A DNA stretch of 64,000 nt from Ciceribacter thiooxidans (GTDB lineage: Bacteria > Pseudomonadota > Alphaproteobacteria > Rhizobiales > Rhizobiaceae): contig NZ_CP059896.1 of the NCBI RefSeq assembly GCF_014126615.1, positions 2,924,501 to 2,988,500 on the forward strand, in the 5' to 3' direction. Under the pieces are notes generated by a model. The model was not told the DNA's origin. It saw nothing but the letters and a program-made list of their open reading frames with translations, and made no database searches. Shown piece by piece: positions 63,395 to 64,000 of the stretch (positions are counted from its first letter, which is position 1; each line of letters begins with the position of its first letter). Made by a program: the position numbers and the translations under genes.

Positions 63395-64000
63395 TCTAGG
63401 CCGCTGTCGCGCAGATCGCGGATCGACGCCACGTCTTCCCGATCGAGCAGCGCCGACAATCCGCGCAGGATCCGCCCCGGCAGTCCCGGACCTTCGTAGA
63501 CCATGCAGGAATAAAGCTGCACGAGATCGGCTCCTGCGCGGATTTTTTCGAGCGCGGTCTCCGCCGAGGACACGCCCCCGACACCGATGATCGGCAGGGC
63601 CGGACCGACACGTTTGCGCATCCTTGCAAGCACCGCCGTCGAGCGCGCGAAGAGCGGCTTGCCGGAAAGGCCGCCCGCCTCTGCAGCCAGGCGCGGATCG
63701 CTGAGGCCGTCACGCGACAAGGTCGTGTTCGAGACAATGAGGCCGTCGAGATCGTGGCTCATCACCTCCGCCGCAATGTCGTCCATTCCCTCTTCGGTGA
63801 GGTCCGGCGCGATCTTCAGAAAGACGGAAACCCGCTTGCCGGTTCTTGCCGCCTCATCCTCGCGGGCGGCAAGTACGGCCGAGAGCAGGGCGGCCAGGCT
63901 TTCGCGGGCCTGAAGGTCGCGCAGCCCCGGCGTGTTTGGCGAGGAGATGTTGACGGTGAAATAGCTCGCCACGGAATAGAAGCGGCGGATGCCGATGACG
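63370..64000 (-). CDS. pyrD: Dihydroorotate dehydrogenase (quinone), N-terminus off the window
   Basis: Class 2 enzyme of pyrimidine synthesis, membrane-associated, reducing quinone. Visible: the FMN-binding NISSPNTPGLRDLQ (family catalytic Ser region), KIAPDLTEEG, SNTTLSR, GGLSGKPLF and GVGGVSSAETALEKIRAGADLVQLYSC. Roughly the C-terminal 210 residues are present. The 3' end overlaps the MATE gene by 25 nt, convergently. Confidence 0.96.
   Translation of the reverse strand, partial: VIGIRRFYSVASYFTVNISSPNTPGLRDLQARESLAALLSAVLAAREDEAARTGKRVSVFLKIAPDLTEEGMDDIAAEVMSHDLDGLIVSNTTLSRDGLSDPRLAAEAGGLSGKPLFARSTAVLARMRKRVGPALPIIGVGGVSSAETALEKIRAGADLVQLYSCMVYEGPGLPGRILRGLSALLDREDVASIRDLRDSGLDQWLSVKL

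Noticed and set aside
1..64000. CRISPR arrays, prophage or defence islands
   Set aside because: No regularly spaced repeats, cas genes, phage structural genes or restriction systems were seen; the only mobile element recognised is the IS at 11940-13136.

Overview
The window looks like chromosome of an alphaproteobacterium of the Rhizobiaceae, most likely the Sinorhizobium/Ensifer group. DNA is GC-rich, and several gene orders match what I know of that group: the murA-DUF2948-hisD-UPF0262-phosphatase-infA-maf-yacG-tRNA-Phe block, acyl-CoA dehydrogenase/fadA/fadB next to podJ, and two Ku genes around ligD. Functional calls are by reading motifs; no database search was run.

Layout. 1-1148: partial cytoplasmic globin-coupled chemoreceptor. 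1482-6064: non-homologous end-joining locus, with ku-ligD rightward and lipoprotein-ku leftward, converging. Each unit has a candidate ECF (RpoE2/EcfG-type) stress promoter. 6108-9128: small conserved protein, an unrecognised 367-aa protein, and a MarR-EamA efflux pair. 9151-14322: HWE-type sensor kinase, then a stress operon (SDR oxidoreductase, BON protein, DUF4334 protein) whose SDR gene is split by a complete 1197-bp IS3-family element with a 4-bp target duplication. 14469-17491: type I secretion ATPase and HlyD adaptor.

17616-23623 is a leftward housekeeping block (tRNA-Phe, yacG, maf, infA, LMW phosphatase, UPF0262, hisD, DUF2948, murA). 23780-30688: tRNA-Thr, a DUF475 membrane protein, exported or membrane proteins, a DUF442/TIGR01244 enzyme, galE, an aminotransferase and mscL. 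30901-36658: a 1169-aa transporter-like PAS/histidine kinase/receiver hybrid, a cytosolic GH32 enzyme and a cold-shock gene with a clear terminator. 36957-43470: exported glycerophosphodiesterase and a fatty-acid beta-oxidation operon whose promoter carries a perfect 10-bp inverted repeat. 43779-49413: podJ-like polarity factor, TauE/SafE exporter and TIGR02186 partner.

49420-54154: three regulator/enzyme or transport units (HxlR with a RibD-like reductase, TetR with an alpha/beta hydrolase, and a ClC protein). 54191-57495: PdeM phosphoesterase and Lhr-type helicase, the 'ligase-associated' repair pair without its ligase. 57618-64000: Rrf2 regulator with an AhpD-like protein, two tandem YitT paralogues, a TPR methyltransferase, a small membrane protein, a CAP-domain lipoprotein, a MATE transporter and partial pyrD.

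The strongest themes are stress-linked DNA repair (Ku/LigD, PdeM/helicase, candidate ECF promoters) and several local regulators with visible operator-like repeats. I saw no CRISPR array, prophage, rRNA or plasmid replication gene. Nothing here is a clearly novel multi-gene system; the best leads are the Ku-linked lipoprotein, the 367-aa orphan, the globin sensor lacking its usual heme ligand, and the fad and HxlR operators.
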